From: Dioscorea cayenensis subsp. rotundata
Lineage: Eukaryota; Streptophyta; Magnoliopsida; Dioscoreales; Dioscoreaceae
Assembly: GCF_009730915.1 (NCBI RefSeq)
Contig: NC_052489.1
Span: 9,928,333-9,992,332 of the forward strand
Direction: 5' to 3'
DNA length: 64,000 bases
Shown here: positions 22,556 to 35,400 of the stretch, in pieces
How the letters are laid out: each line of letters starts with the position of its first letter
How positions within the stretch are numbered: position 1 is the stretch's first letter
The notes under the pieces: generated by a model
Told to the model about the DNA's origin: nothing
The model's input: the letters and a program-made list of their open reading frames with translations, nothing else
Database searches by the model: none
Made by a program: the position numbers and the translations under genes

Positions 22556-25500
22556 GGAAATGAGTCTTTGTCACCGTCTCGTGTGATTTCCACTTTACAA
22601 GCTTGGAAATTACTCTTGGGTGGGTGCTCGGGATTTCTTGCAACATTGAGAGAAGTTGAATCAGAAGGGCCAGTGTTAGAGGCTATTCAGGTGGTCAGAG
22701 AGTTTTCTGATGTTTTCCCTGAAGGTCTTCCTGGCTTGCCACCCGACAGAGAAGTTGAATTTGCCATTGATTTGGTTCTGAGAATGAGACACATATCTAA
22801 GACTCCTTACAGGATGGCACCTGCAGAACTTAAGGAGTTAAAGAAGAAACTTGAGGAACTGCTTGAGAAGGGATTTATTCGCCCCAGTGTTTCTCCGTGG
22901 GGTGCTCCAGTTTTGTTCGTGAAGAAAAAAGGATGGCAGTTTTCGATTATGCATCGATTACAAAGAGTTGAATAAGGTAACAATAAAGAATCGCTATCCA
23001 ATGCCTCAGATCGATGATCTTTTTGATTAGTTGCAGGGTTCTCAAGTGTTTTCAAAAATTGATCTCAGGTCAGGCTATCACTAGCTGAAGATCAAGGCAG
23101 GGGATGTGTTGAAGTTTGCATTTCGAACTCGATATGGGCATTATGAGTTTCTTGTAATGTCTTTCGGGTTGACGAATGCCCCGACAGTTTTTATGGATAT
23201 GATGAATAGAACTTTTAAACCTTTCTTGGATAGGTCGTAGTGGTGTTTATTGATGATATTCTGGTGTATTGGAAGAGTCGGGAAGAGTATGAAGAGCATT
23301 TGAGGATTGTGCTAGGCATCTTGAGAGAGAAGAAAGTGTTTGTAAAATTCTCTAAGTGTGAGTTTTGGATGGAAAGGGTAGCTTTCCTTGGTTATGTGAT
23401 AACTAAGGATGGGATTTCGGTTGATCCCAAGAAGATAGAGGCTGTTGTTGAGTGGAAGAGTCCTACTAGTGTGATATAAATTCGCAGTTTTCTGGGACTA
23501 GCTGGTTATTACAGACGGTTTGTGGAAGGATTTTTAGTGTTGGCGGCACCATTGACCAAACTCACCAGGAAAGGAGCAAGTTTTCAGTGCTCAGATCAGT
23601 GTGAACAAAGTTTCCAAGAGTTGAAATGCCGATTGGTATCTGCACCTATTCTTACACTTCCATCTCCTGGTGAAGGGTTTACCATTTATAGCGATGCTTG
23701 TAAAACTAGCCTTGGGTGTGTATTGATGCAGAATTGTCATGTGGTGGCTTGTACTTTTAGACTGTTGAAGCCATTTGAGGTGAACTATCCCACTTATGAT
23801 CTAGAGTTAGCTGTAGTGATTTTCATTCTAAAGATATGGAGGCATTACTTGTATGGGGAGACTTGTGAGATGTTTACAGATTATAAGCGCCTTAAATACA
23901 TTTTCACGCAGAAGGAGCTGAATATGGGGCAGAGGAGATGGTTGGAGTTATTGAAAGACTATGATTTGACCATCAGCTATCATTCTGGAAAGAAAAATGT
24001 GGTAGCTGATTCCCTTAGTAGAAAATCTTTCAGTAGTCTTGCTACATTAATTACCTCCAAGAAGCCTATCTTGGAGGATTTGAGACGAATGGAGCTATAA
24101 ATGCTGTTAAAGGGTACCGACGTGTATTTGGCAAGTTTAGTGGTGAGACCCACTCTATCTGAGAGGATTAAACAGCACAAGAAGTAGATGGTTATTTATA
24201 GAAGATTCGGTAGGAAGTGGAAAGGGGCGTCCAAGTTCAGTTTAGAATTCATGAAGATAGCTCAGTAAGATACGGGGATTGGGTTTGTGTTCCAGAAAAT
24301 TTAGAATTGAAAAAGGAAATCATGGAGGAAGCTCATTATACCAGCTACTCAGTATATCCCAGAAGCACCAAAATGTACAAGGATTTGAAGAGTATCTTTT
24401 GGTGGAATAACATGAAGAGAGATGTCGCACAGTTCATGGCACAGTGCTTGACCTGTCATCAGGTCAAGGTGGAGCATCAGAGGCCAGCGGGACTTCTGCA
24501 CCCTTTTCCCATTCCTGAGTGGAAGTGGGAGAACATTGCTATGGATTTTTTGTGTCTAGGTTTCCTCAAACCAGTAAAGGCTTCGACAGTGTGTGGGTGG
24601 TGGTGGATAGGCTAACCAAGTTTGCTCACTTCTTGGCTATCAGGACTAGCATGACTTTAGAGAAGGTAGCTGAGTTGTTCATTGATCAGGTGGTGAGACT
24701 TCATGGTGTTCTTATTACTATTGTGTCTGATCAAGGTACTCGGTTCGTGGCACATTTCTGGAGGAGTCTACATAAGGCCTTGGGAACCAAATTGACGTTC
24801 AGTACGGCTTTTCATCCGCAAACTAATGGGCAGTCTGAGAGAACAATTCAGATTTCGCAGGATATGCTTTGGGCTTGTATGCTTGATTTTGGGGCTTCTT
24901 GGTATTGATACTTGCCTTTGATAGAGTTTTCTTATAATAACAGTTATCAGGCAAGTATTCAGATGACTCATTATGAGGCACTATATGGCAGGAGATTTAG
25001 GTCACCTATTTGTTGGGATGATGTGGGAGAACACAAATTCTTAAGGCCAGAGATTGTGCAGTTGACAGTGGATAAAGTTCGTCTAATCAGAGATCGTCCG
25101 CGAACAGTTCAGAGCAAGCAGAAAAGTTATGCAGATAATAGTAGAAGAAGCTTGGAGTTTCAAGTGGGTGACCATGTGTTCTTAAGAGTAGCTCCCACTA
25201 TAGGAGTTATTCGTTTTGTGTGAGAGGAAAGCTCAGCCCTCGGTTTATTGGTCCGTTTGAGATCTTGGAACGCATTGGTGAGGTGGCATATCGGCTTGCA
25301 TTATCACATTCACTGTCTCGGGTTCATGATGTGTTCCATGTTTCTATACTGAAGAAGTTCATTCCGAATCCTAACCATATGATACAATTCTTTGACTTTG
25401 AGCTTAACAATGATTTGACGTATAAGGGGCGACCTATAAAGATCGTGGATTTGAAGGAGCAAATTCTGAGAAGGCGGGTCATTCCTTATGCCAAGGTTCA

Positions 25501-25579
25501 GTGGAGCAATCACACAGAGCATGAAGCTACTTGGGAATTGGAGTCAGAGATGCGAGAGAAATACTCGTACCTATTCTGA
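22556..25579 (+). pseudogene. Chromovirus pol: RT, RNase H, integrase, chromodomain, decayed
   Basis: RT starts near 22730 ([38 protein letters not shown]) and keeps the catalytic FIDDILVY at 23243. RNase H-like sequence follows in 23522-24100 (YSDACKTSLGCVLMQ; HVTDHxxL-like FTDYKRLKYIF). Integrase occupies 24217-25223. In its zinc finger the second His is Tyr (YSVYP where YSIHP is usual), while C..C is kept (CLTCHQVK). The D and D (AMDFL, SDQGTRF) and E (SERTIQ) core residues are present. The chromodomain region ends at 25579 (VQWSNHTEHEATWE). Stops at 22973, 23028, 23239, 23476, 24186, 24906 and 25221 make it non-functional. Confidence 0.85.
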
Positions 25580-25614
25580 CGGGCAGGTGAGAGTTTAGAG
25601 GACTAAACTCTTTT

Positions 25615-25628
25615 GAAGGGGGGAAGTT
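25615..25628 (+). other. Polypurine tract of the chromovirus
   Basis: GAAGGGGGGAAG lies directly before TTTGTGGACC, where the 3' LTR begins. It is the plus-strand primer site expected at this position and so fixes the LTR start. Confidence 0.75.
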
Positions 25629-28132
25629 TGTGGACCCCACTCTTATTAACTATTTTTCGTGATTTTTGTTTTTTTAAATTTAATTAGTTTCTTTTAAAAT
25701 TTTATCTTATCCTTTTAGTAACCATCCATCCACGTTTTAGGCAACCTCCCACTTACCCGATCTTTTAAATTTAAATAAAAGGATAACTTCGCAGTCTTCT
25801 CCCTATCATTTCTATAGCGTTGTGGTGGAAGAATCGAGAGGTTCTCCGTGGTCACGATTGTCAAACGAGGATCCAAGCGACTTCCAAATTCAAGGTTAGG
25901 CTATCACCTGATTTTTGTGCCTTGGGGTTGTCTTGTTGGTTAGTGTGGGGGATGGGGGGGGGGAGGGGGTTGTTTGGTGTTGCATATTAGAGGTTCTCTG
26001 TATGTAGGTTCTTCCTATTCTTTTAAGTTCCTCTGTTTAATACGGCTTTATAGTTTTTAATGCTAGTGGTGTAGTGAATACATACAAGCATTACTTCTCC
26101 ATGTTTCGGCTTGGTCATGTTTCATTTTATTTTATTTTATTTTATTTCTTTCTTTATTATCGTTAATTACAGGGAGGCTAAGTTGATGCCATTGTAATTG
26201 CTTTAAGTTATATAGTGATGTTTCATTAGATTTGTATGCCATATTGATTGTACGGATTTATTGGCAGTGGAGAAATGAACTGTTAATCAAGCCAAAGTTT
26301 TCCCTTTTATGGTGTTAGCAATCCCAACATTTCACTTTTGTTGGATGTGTGTGTTGTGTATATATATGTGTGTTGTGTACATATATACATATACATATAT
26401 ATATATGGTTGTTGTTGTCTATATATATATATGTATTATCCTTCAGGAGTTAAGTAGTAATGTTTTAGTAGTTTAATTATCTTCTTGTTGCATTGTGCTA
26501 TTTGGGTTAGGAGGTGCAGTATTTTAATTGAGATCATATGTTATCCAATAATATTTATTTCCTAATCCTTTATGGGAATAGGTTCAAATTAGTTCTGTAT
26601 CTCTTCCCTAATAGAGTGTTTGTATGTTATGCTTGAAATCCAAGAATCCTAGATAACTTGTAAAGTTATGATTACTGAACTTATTTTATGTCTATAGGTT
26701 CTTTTGTGGAGAGTTGAGTGGGAGTAAATTTGGATTTTTGGAAATTTAGCGAATATCAGGTAAGTATCCCACATATAAATCTGATTATATGTGTACACTC
26801 TAGTTTTTGAATATTTGGGATTTTTGAGAAGAGTACTATTTTTATTTATTTGTATTTTAAACCATTTATTTATTATTATTTTCGGATTTATTTTAAAATT
26901 CATTTAAATAACACGTTAATGATATGATATTTTTTGGTTTAGATTTATCTAAAAGGTTTAATATCTATTTAGAAGTTCTGGAGTTATTAAATGTTGATTT
27001 ATTTAAATTTTGAATTATCATGTACTTTATTTAAAAATCTGGAACATATCATTCCTGAGTTTTAATTCATTTGTTTAAATTCAGATAGTTTAACTTTTGA
27101 ATTTCAGATATTATATTTAAAATCTGAATTATTAATTCATTTCATTAAATTAAGGATTTGTAAGTATTGAATATCAGATATTTATTTAATTTATGATTAA
27201 TTTATTTATTTAGATTCAGATTATTTATTTTTAAAATTTTAGGTATTCTATATAATTTTTGATTAACGAATATTATTATTTTTATTATCTATTCATGTTT
27301 GGATTCCATTAACTGGTTTATTTTGAAATGATAAAAATGGGATCACTTACTGTAAATTCTTGTAATTTGGCCTATTAGCTTACTGTTTTGTCAACAAGAA
27401 GTATTTTGACATAGAAATTAGTCCCCAATTAACTATACAATAACCCTGTCATTGGGGGTTAAACACTGACCGTATCGACACGTACTTTGTTCTAGAAACT
27501 ATAGTTTCCCACCGCTTGCCGTCGGTGAAGAATATCGGTCTTTGATAATTTTGGCTCGGTTTCACCGAGGGTAAAAATATGACTTTTGATAAATTTTGTC
27601 TCGGGTCACTAAGGGTAAATATATGAATTCTGTGATTTTGTTTTGGCAATAGTTGTTTACCTTAAATTTTTGAAATCTATGTTTACATGAAATGAATTTT
27701 TTTTTTTGTTGATTTTACAATTTGATAAATTATGATTTTGTATAAGTGATCCCTATATTTTTAGTGGGTGATTACTGGGCTGTCAAGCTCATAATTTTTG
27801 TTGATATTTTTTTTTATATCAGGAGTAGAGGTCAGTGGCGGATAGCTTAGCAGGGATTGTTGGGTTATTGCTGTTTTATTTAACTTGTAATAAGTCCCGA
27901 TTGTTGTGGGCCTAAGTTTTATTTAATTAACTTGTATTAACCGTGCAAAACACTTAGTTTGTTCTTTTAGTGTTGAACACTGTTCTTGTTTTTAGTTTTC
28001 GCTTCTCTGTTAGGTTTTGTGAATTTTGAGAACAGGTTTTGAGGCCTTGCATGCCTACTGGGCCTCGGCTTAGTTGGTGTGTGGTCGTTTGTCAGCGCAC
28101 TAGGCCTGGCGAGCCGGGTTCAGGGCGTGACA
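25629..28132 (+). mobile_element. 3' LTR of the chromovirus, ~2.5 kb
   Basis: It begins TGTGGACCCC after the polypurine tract and ends GGGCGTGACA. It contains a GGGGGG run at 25955, a T-rich (ttttatttta)n stretch at 26124-26150 and a TA/TG microsatellite at 26355-26440. The end sequence is the counterpart of the inverted start of the LTR at 8140. Reading frames in it are meaningless. Confidence 0.8.
26355..26440. repeat. TA/TG microsatellite
   Basis: Alternating (ta)n, (tg)n and 'tatatacatatacatat' runs lie inside the LTR. This is simple-sequence expansion, probably variable between individuals. Confidence 0.85.
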
Positions 28133-28349
28133 CATGAACAAGTAGTGAAAAACTAATTTCACCAATTTTTGACTCAAATAAGAATAGTAACAACCAAATG
28201 TAGAATACAATTCATTTTCAAGTCTACACACAAATAAATTAAAATTTCAAATTTAAAGCCAAAAATAAATAAATAAATAAACAAGAAAACAAATACTAAT
28301 AATAATAATAGTAATAAAACATCACAAAACAAAAACAATAATTCAAGCT

Positions 28350-29175
28350 ATGCAAAGACCACATCCACATGCCTCTTATCCTCCACTTGGCCATAATCAA
28401 CACCATTAAAGTACTGTATCAAGATGATCAAAGTCTAATAAGAAGAACCACTTTCATCCATTGCCTTGCCAGCCATCTCTCCCAGCTCCTTTGCCTCTCT
28501 TTCTCATGTGCTCTGCTTCTGCTCCTTCGCCCATGAACCTTACCACTGCCATCTCAATCATCCCCATTCTCAAAAGCACACTACCTTGTAGCTAGGACGC
28601 ATTACTCCAACTAACACTCGAATCTTCAACACTTGAAACAATCAGCTTCTCATTGATAAATTGTTCAACAAAACTAGGCTATATGATCCTTGTCACACCT
28701 TCAGTCACTCCTTCAAGTGTGGAATTCCATCCACGGTGAGTCATGAACCCTCCAACTACTTGGTGAGATAAGATCATTACTTGGGGAGCCCATTCTCTTT
28801 CAAACCCTTTAGATAACCACTCATCCATCTTTTCTACCTTTTTCACTAGCTTTTATCATATCTGTAAAAGGCTTCTGTAAAGCTTCAAGTGTGAGTCCCA
28901 ACTCCACAAACTGATCAAGCCTTCTATGGTCATGCTACCAAGCTCATATAAAGTGTTGAGCTTGGTTTACGGAGTCAAGCCATCTCATGTACAAAATTTT
29001 ATCAATGGTTGTCTTGTTCTCTCTAGCTGCCATATCAGCTATGTTCTTTTTAGATAGTGACAAAGGACCAATTGTCCAAGCTTGCTTTTCTAGTGGTATT
29101 ATGTTACCATTCACAACACATACTTTTTCTAACTAATCAAAGCCATTGCCCACGATTAGCCTCAATCTCACATTC
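28350..29175 (-). pseudogene. UDP-glycosyltransferase (UGT73-like) C-terminal half, decayed
   Basis: Reading the minus strand downward from about 29150: KVCVVNG, then QAWTIGPLSLSKKNIADMA (the linker before the sugar-donor domain), RWLDS near 28985, a frameshift into LYELGSM..L..FVELGLTLEA near 28900, and then the PSPG box at about 28660-28800 ([36 protein letters not shown]). The end keeps KELGEMAGKAMDESGSSY in another frame near 28450. The PSPG box binds UDP-sugar. Here the Cys of HCGWNS is Arg, and stops and frameshifts occur at several places (for example near 28680 and 28610). The N-terminal acceptor domain is not found. UGT73-type enzymes glycosylate small metabolites; this copy is dead. 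Confidence 0.8.
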
Positions 29176-32100
29176 TAACAAAAGTCTCACATTTTAGATC
29201 TCAATTAGGAATAGAAAAAATAATCTTCAGTCTTCTCTTTCTTTCCAAAAGCAGTGGCTAGGATTAGGATTAGAAAAGAGAACAAAAATGGAATAGAGCT
29301 CATGAGTGAAAAGAGAACAATCAATTACTTGGGTTGGAGAGAAGTCATATTTATATATAAATTTCATAAAATGTAATTATTATTATGCCATTATGAAATC
29401 ACACAATTTAGACGTCTGTTAAGAACAAATTTTTTTTTTGTTATAAGTCCTTATAATTTTGATTAATTATTCAATTCTACCAAATTAAATCCATGTTTAA
29501 ACTTCAGACAAAATCTAGTCAAATTTATAATTTCATTTAATCATAAAATTGCCAATTTTACCTTTACATTTAAAACAAGAATAATTCTCAATTCTTTTAA
29601 CTGGCTCTTAGATTTGTCCCAATTGGCAATTGTAGAATACTAATAGATTGGGTGATAACTAGCTAGCACTTTGGCCCCACGTCATAGCCCAATTGAACAC
29701 AAATAAATAAATCTTTATGGATCTTTGTGATTATGATTACCAAATGTTTATAAACCGTTTGCTCTTGTATCCCAACTGAGTGAGAGTCATAAAAAACATC
29801 AAACTATCTAAACTTGATCATATGCAAACAACTATAGTAAATTTAGATTAACAAACTACCCTTCATGTTTCCCACTAATAATTTGTCAGCTTTGGTTGGA
29901 GCATAGTACCTTGAAAGGTGGACTCACGTTCTAATTTGAAGACTGAGGATGCCACCTTGAAAGATGAACTCCATGAGTCAATTTTAACACACGAGTGCTT
30001 CGCTAATGTGATCATCTCAATGGGGAACATTAATTAACAATCAGTTGGAGCATAATATTTTAAAATGAGAACGACAACAATCTTATACATTAATCCCTGC
30101 ATAAAAAACTTTTATAAAGTAGTTGTCTATTAATTTTGATTTTTCTTTTTACGCTAAACCACTCAGTCATTTGTAAATTGCATACCATAAAAAAGAAACC
30201 CTAATTAGGATTTGTATATGATAATTAGCGGCAGGCTATGATCACATGAACATTGCCCAGTTAGTGTTAGGAAGGAACACTAATCTCCATTAAAGATATC
30301 ATCAGTTCATGAATTTGTCATGGAATTGAATCAGCAAAACTTGGACTACAATCTCCGCCATCTAGATTAAAGAAATACAGGTTATGAATCATTCTAAGAT
30401 CAGAAAAGTGTTCTCCTTTAGATTTTATGCTTGATGAAGGCTAGGTACTGTACGAGATAGCTTATGATAGCTTATGTTTCAGACTTTTCTATAGAGTATC
30501 CTAAGTTTGAAGTATGATAGCCACCATCTAAATTAAAAAGCAAGAAGCTCTGAATCCTCAGTTAAAATTTTCACGAAATCAGAGATGATGCTATTATTTC
30601 TAACTGGTTATAGTAACAACACCAATCTCAATGCTTCCATCAGGTTTTTTGGGAAGTGTTTTAAATTTTGAACTTAATGTGTATGATACAAATTGACTAA
30701 AATTAAACTTTAAATCTTCATGTAAAATTTTAGCAAGATCAGAGAATGATTTCACTATTTAATTTCATTATTTGGGAGTAAATACAGTCAAGTTCACATT
30801 TTTTTGGATATTAAACTTTGCCCTTATTCTAATTTGAGCATTAACTTTCAATTTGTATTAAAATGAACACAAAGTTTTGATTTCATTTCATCGGCAAGGT
30901 CATTGGGATTTTTCGGTGAGTTTTTGGTAACATGGACGGCGGAATGTTTGCATGAATGCCCATAGTCCATGTCACCCACTTGCATGGAGTGTGTCACATC
31001 AAATATTCTCATGTCCATGTCACTAAAAACTCAATGAAAATTTCCAAGCATCCTGCCATTGAAATGAAATCAAAGCGAAGTATCTATTTTGATACAAATT
31101 GAAATAAGGGCAACCTTCGATACTTGGTCAAAAAATTTACCCGCAGAAAATCCTTTGTTTTTCTTTATCCTTTCCTCTTACCAAAACAACTTCTTTTCTC
31201 ATCTCTTTATGAAAGTTAATCCAAAAAATAAAAAAAATAAAAAACTCTTCATTTTTCCCTTGGGTATAAAAGGGGTTTGCTTTTATAGTATGAGAAAATT
31301 TATTTAAATTATATCAAAAAATAAACTCATCTTTAATTTTAATTTCCTCTCATTCTTTTATTTTTAAATTTTTCCTACTTATTATGAATTTCAGAGAATA
31401 TACTTTTTTTTTTTTTAATTATGATATATGTATATATATACCTTCATATTTAAAGTTGAATTTTTATTTCAGCCTGACTAGAATTTGAGTCTGAGCAGGA
31501 TATTTTTCAGAACGTGACTAGTACTAGAATTTATCCTGATCAATTTGCCCAAAGGTGAATATGATTTAATTCAACTTTGACTAAGAATTCAAATATGACC
31601 ATAATTTAATTTATAAAATGTTGGCATAAAATTATTGTAATAAGATGTACCTAGTCATAAGCCATAAAAATATATTAAATTAACACTAAAATTAAAAATG
31701 ATTGTATATTGGAATAAAATTAAATGTATTCTAATATGACCGTTCCAAATAAATAGGAAAGGGAGGTTACAATAATACCTTAACTTGTACAATAAAAATA
31801 GGAAAGGGAGGTCACAATAATACCTTAACTTGTACAATAAAAAATGAGAGTATATTTCATCATGGGGTTATGGTTCATGATAAACACAGTAATAGTTTCA
31901 TTTGCATAACATAAATGGTTTATATTATGCGGTTATAACCCATGATATATCATTTTGGGCATATGTAACAAGCAGTCATTGCCTCATATTTTAGCCTGTT
32001 CTATATAGTAATTTCGTAGGAATTGTTAAACCATCGTGACTGATGCATCCTATAGCACATGTCTCTTTGGCAATATTTGTCATCTTTATAAAAAATAAAT

Positions 32101-32210
32101 AAATAAATAATAAACTAAAAAAAAAAGAAAATTGGTGGTAGAATATTCTATAAGGTCATAGGCTTCCATTCCAAGTATGGCAATGACCATAAAAATGATT
32201 AATAAAGAGC
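29176..32210. other. AT-rich intergenic sequence before ABCB
   Basis: No gene was found. The blocks 30230-30560 and 30560-30760 repeat phrases such as 'ctaaattaaa..aatcct' and 'atcagagaatgat', which suggests old duplications. At 30900-31060 the phrases 'ccatgtcacc', 'ttgcatg' and 'aaactcaatgaaaatttcc' form a loose inverted repeat, possibly a small decayed transposon. The frames of 60-72 aa here carry no motif. Confidence 0.5.
31753..31842. repeat. 45-bp tandem repeat, two copies
   Basis: The unit starting 'ataggaaagggaggt' and ending 'ttgtacaataaaa' occurs twice head to tail with one substitution (gttac/gtcac). It lies about 600 bp upstream of the ABCB start codon. Confidence 0.85.
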
Positions 32211-32433
32211 TATAAAGCAGGCAGAAAAAAGTTGGTTGGATGACCAACTACAGCCCCAAAAAGCAGTTGGTTTGATTGCAGGTTTCATTTATTCATCAGA
32301 AAGAATGGATCCCACGAGTTCTTCATGAAAAATTTTAATTACCACAGAGCTTTCACTCATGTCTGCAAACTACTCATTCAGTACTTTTCTCATCCCACAT
32401 AAGTAGCTCGTACTACTTTTCACTTGCGGAGTA
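32211..32433 (+). promoter_or_regulatory. Putative TATA box and leader with three upstream ORFs of ABCB
   Basis: TATAAAG at 32211-32217 is a reasonable TATA box, 216 bp before the ATG. If transcription starts ~30 bp downstream, the leader holds three short upstream ORFs: 32305-32328 (7 codons plus stop), 32325-32402 (25 codons plus stop) and 32359-32406 (15 codons plus stop). All end before the main start at 32434. They could lower translation of the main frame. The transcription start is inferred, not seen. Confidence 0.4.
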
Positions 32434-35400
32434 ATGGAAGACATGGAGCTGTCTACATTGGCTCCTGATGAGGTCCAAGAATCCAATTCTAACTCTAATT
32501 CTGTGCATACTGCATTTGCTGCTGCTCCTTCAGTTTCAGGCTTGTTCTCTAGCGCAGAAAGGCTTGACTGGTTCTTGATATTCTTTGGCTCAGTGGGATC
32601 ATGCATTCATGGTGCTGCTCTTCCTGTCTTCTTTGTTCTCTTTGGGAGACTCATTAATTCTTTGGGAAGTCTCTCCAGTGATCTCCAAAGTTTTTCTTCA
32701 GAGGTGTCAAAGGTGAGAGTTTTTGCAACACTAATTTGTCATCAATGGTCCAAACCTCCATTTGCCACAACGTTGGTATTCAGTCAGTAAGCGGGTTCAC
32801 TATATTGACACTAATATATTCAGTATTAATTCTTGATATTCAATGTTCTCTAACATCAAACATATCTCATTACAAACTTGCAGAATGCTTTGTACTTGGT
32901 TTACTTGGGGCTTCTTGTCATGGCATCATCTTGGATAGGTATGTCCTGAAGAATTTTTTTTTTAATAACATACATATACCTCAATCACTCAATCTTCCTA
33001 GTTCTTCATCTTTGCAATTCACCTAATACATAAAAATGAAACGAAAAAAAAATAAAAAAAATCCAGTTAATAATCTTTTCGAATAAAGATTAGAATTTAG
33101 TATTGAACAAATTTTATGACTGACTTTATTTATGCAGGAGTATCATGTTGGATGCAAACAGGAGAAAGACAAGCATCCAGTTTAAGAGTAAAATATATGC
33201 AGTCAGTATTGAAGCAAGAAATATATTTGTTTGATGCAGATGCAAAGAACAATAACATACTGTATCATATTTCAAGTGATGCAGTACTTGTACAGGATGC
33301 CATTGGTGATAAAGTACATTTATGATCAATGAATACTTTGATGAACATTCTGAATTGATCATTTTAATGAGTTCATTAAATTAAGTTCAATCTTAAATCA
33401 TTCAATAAATGATCCTTGATTTTTGAATTGCAGATTGGTCACTGTTTACGATACATTTCTCAATTTTTGGTTGGATTCATTGTCGGGTTTTCATCGGTAT
33501 GGCAGCTAACATTACTCACTCTAGCCATTGTTCCATTGATGGTCATTGCTGGAGGAATACATACTGTGACAATGTCTGGTTTATCAAAAAAGGGTGAGGC
33601 CGCATATGCTGAAGCAGGCAAAATTGCTGATGAGGTAGATGAATATATGCAGAATGAAATACTGCATTTTGAAAAATTTTATATGGACATAAACACAAGA
33701 GATACATGAGGTACTAATCTAACATTGCAAAAAAAAAAAAAAATGATAGGTAATGTCTCAAATTCGTACTGTACATTCATATGTCGGAGAGGAAAGATCA
33801 TTTGGAGCTTATTCGAGGTCAATTAAAAAAGCGTTAGAGTTTGGCAAGAAAAGCGGACTTGCAAAAGGACTAGGGGTAGGCACAACATATGGGCTACTAT
33901 TTTGTGCATGGTCATTGCTTCTTTGGTATGCAGGTGTTCTAGTGAGACATAAAGTTACAAATGGTGCCAAAGCCTTTACCACAATTCTGAATGTTATCTT
34001 CAGTGGCTTGTAAGTTCAATGTAGGAAAATACATGTGCTCCTGATCAACTTTCTTTCACTAAAATGTAAGCTTTGCATTTACAGTGCTCTTGGACAGGCA
34101 GCGCCAAACATTGGTTCTTTTGCTAAAGGCCAGGCTGCGGCAAGCTACATAATTAGCATGATCAATGATATGTCAAGTGCTTCAAACACTAGTGACAAGG
34201 GAATCGTCTTACAAAAATTTTCAGGAAACATTGACTTCTGCAATGTGTCTTTTTCGTATCCTTCACGCAAGAATCTGGTTCTTGAAGAACTAAACTTATT
34301 GATTCTGGCTGGAAGAAAACATGCTGTTGTTGGTCAAAGTGGATCAGGGAAAAGCACCATCATATCCTTAATTGAAAGATTTTATGAGCCAACATCAGGT
34401 AGATAGATAGATAGATTGATAAGATAGATATGAATTCCTCATCGCAAGCATTTAATGTCATTTGAGAAATGGAATGAGCACTGATTTTATTATTAGGTGA
34501 AATTCTCTTGGATGGCTATGACATGAAAAAGCTTCAATTGAAATGGCTAAGAAACCAGATGGGACTAGTCAGTCAGGAACCTGCATTATTTTCAACCTCT
34601 ATTGCTGAAAACATACTTTATGGCAAAGAAGATGCAGAAATGGAGGAGATCATTGAAGCAGCAAAAGTTGCCAATGCACATTCTTTTATACAAACTTTAC
34701 CTGATGGTTACAAAACAGAGGTTAGTATAACAGTATCTGAATTTAATCAGAATGCTTTTTCAATTTTATTGACATGTGGATTGAATGAAAAGGTAGGAGA
34801 AGGTGGAACTCAACTCTCAGGAGGCCAAAAACAACGAATTGCCATCGCAAGAGCTGTAATAAGAAATCCAAAGATTCTACTTTTGGATGAAGCCACAAGT
34901 GCTCTAGATGCTGAATCTGAATGCCATGTTCAGCAAGCTCTAGAAAGAGTAATGATGAACAGAACAACAGTTGTGGTTGCACACCGCTTATCGACAATCA
35001 GCAATGTAGATTTGATTGCTGTCGTAAAAAATGGAAAAATCATTGAAAGTGGAACACATACAGAGTTAATGTCAAAGGAAGACAACGGAGAGTATGCAAT
35101 GCTAGTACGTCTGCAGTTATCATCAAGCAGCCAAAATTTGAGTGAGGATACTACCAAGGGACAAAAGTAAGTTCTCTTCTCAAGTCGTCTTATCATATTT
35201 GAATTTTTTGTGTAGTCCTCAATGTTTTTCATTGCAGGACTTATGCAGAAACATCAACTTATCTTGACATTCATGTTAACAAAGATGATAAAGGGAGTTC
35301 AAAATCAGTGGTCATCAGAGATAACAAGATCACTGAATTGGATTCAATAGAGTCAAAAAGAACGCCTTCAATAAGCAAATTCTTAAAACTAAATAAACCA

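Larger units (their letters stand above)
20781..28132 (+). mobile_element. Ty3/gypsy chromovirus with 3' LTR but no 5' LTR
   Basis: The order is a PBS-like site (TGGTATTAGAGC at 20787-20798), gag, protease, RT, RNase H, integrase, chromodomain, a polypurine tract and a 3' LTR (25629-28132). The left boundary runs directly into the receptor kinase; the expected ~2.5 kb 5' LTR is absent. A chromodomain C-terminal to integrase and an initiator-Met tRNA-type PBS put it in the chromovirus group, Tekay/Del-like in gag and PBS style. Confidence 0.85.

Noticed and set aside
31089..31307. 72-codon plus frame upstream of ABCB
   Set aside because: Lys/Phe-rich translation of AT-rich sequence; no homology evident.
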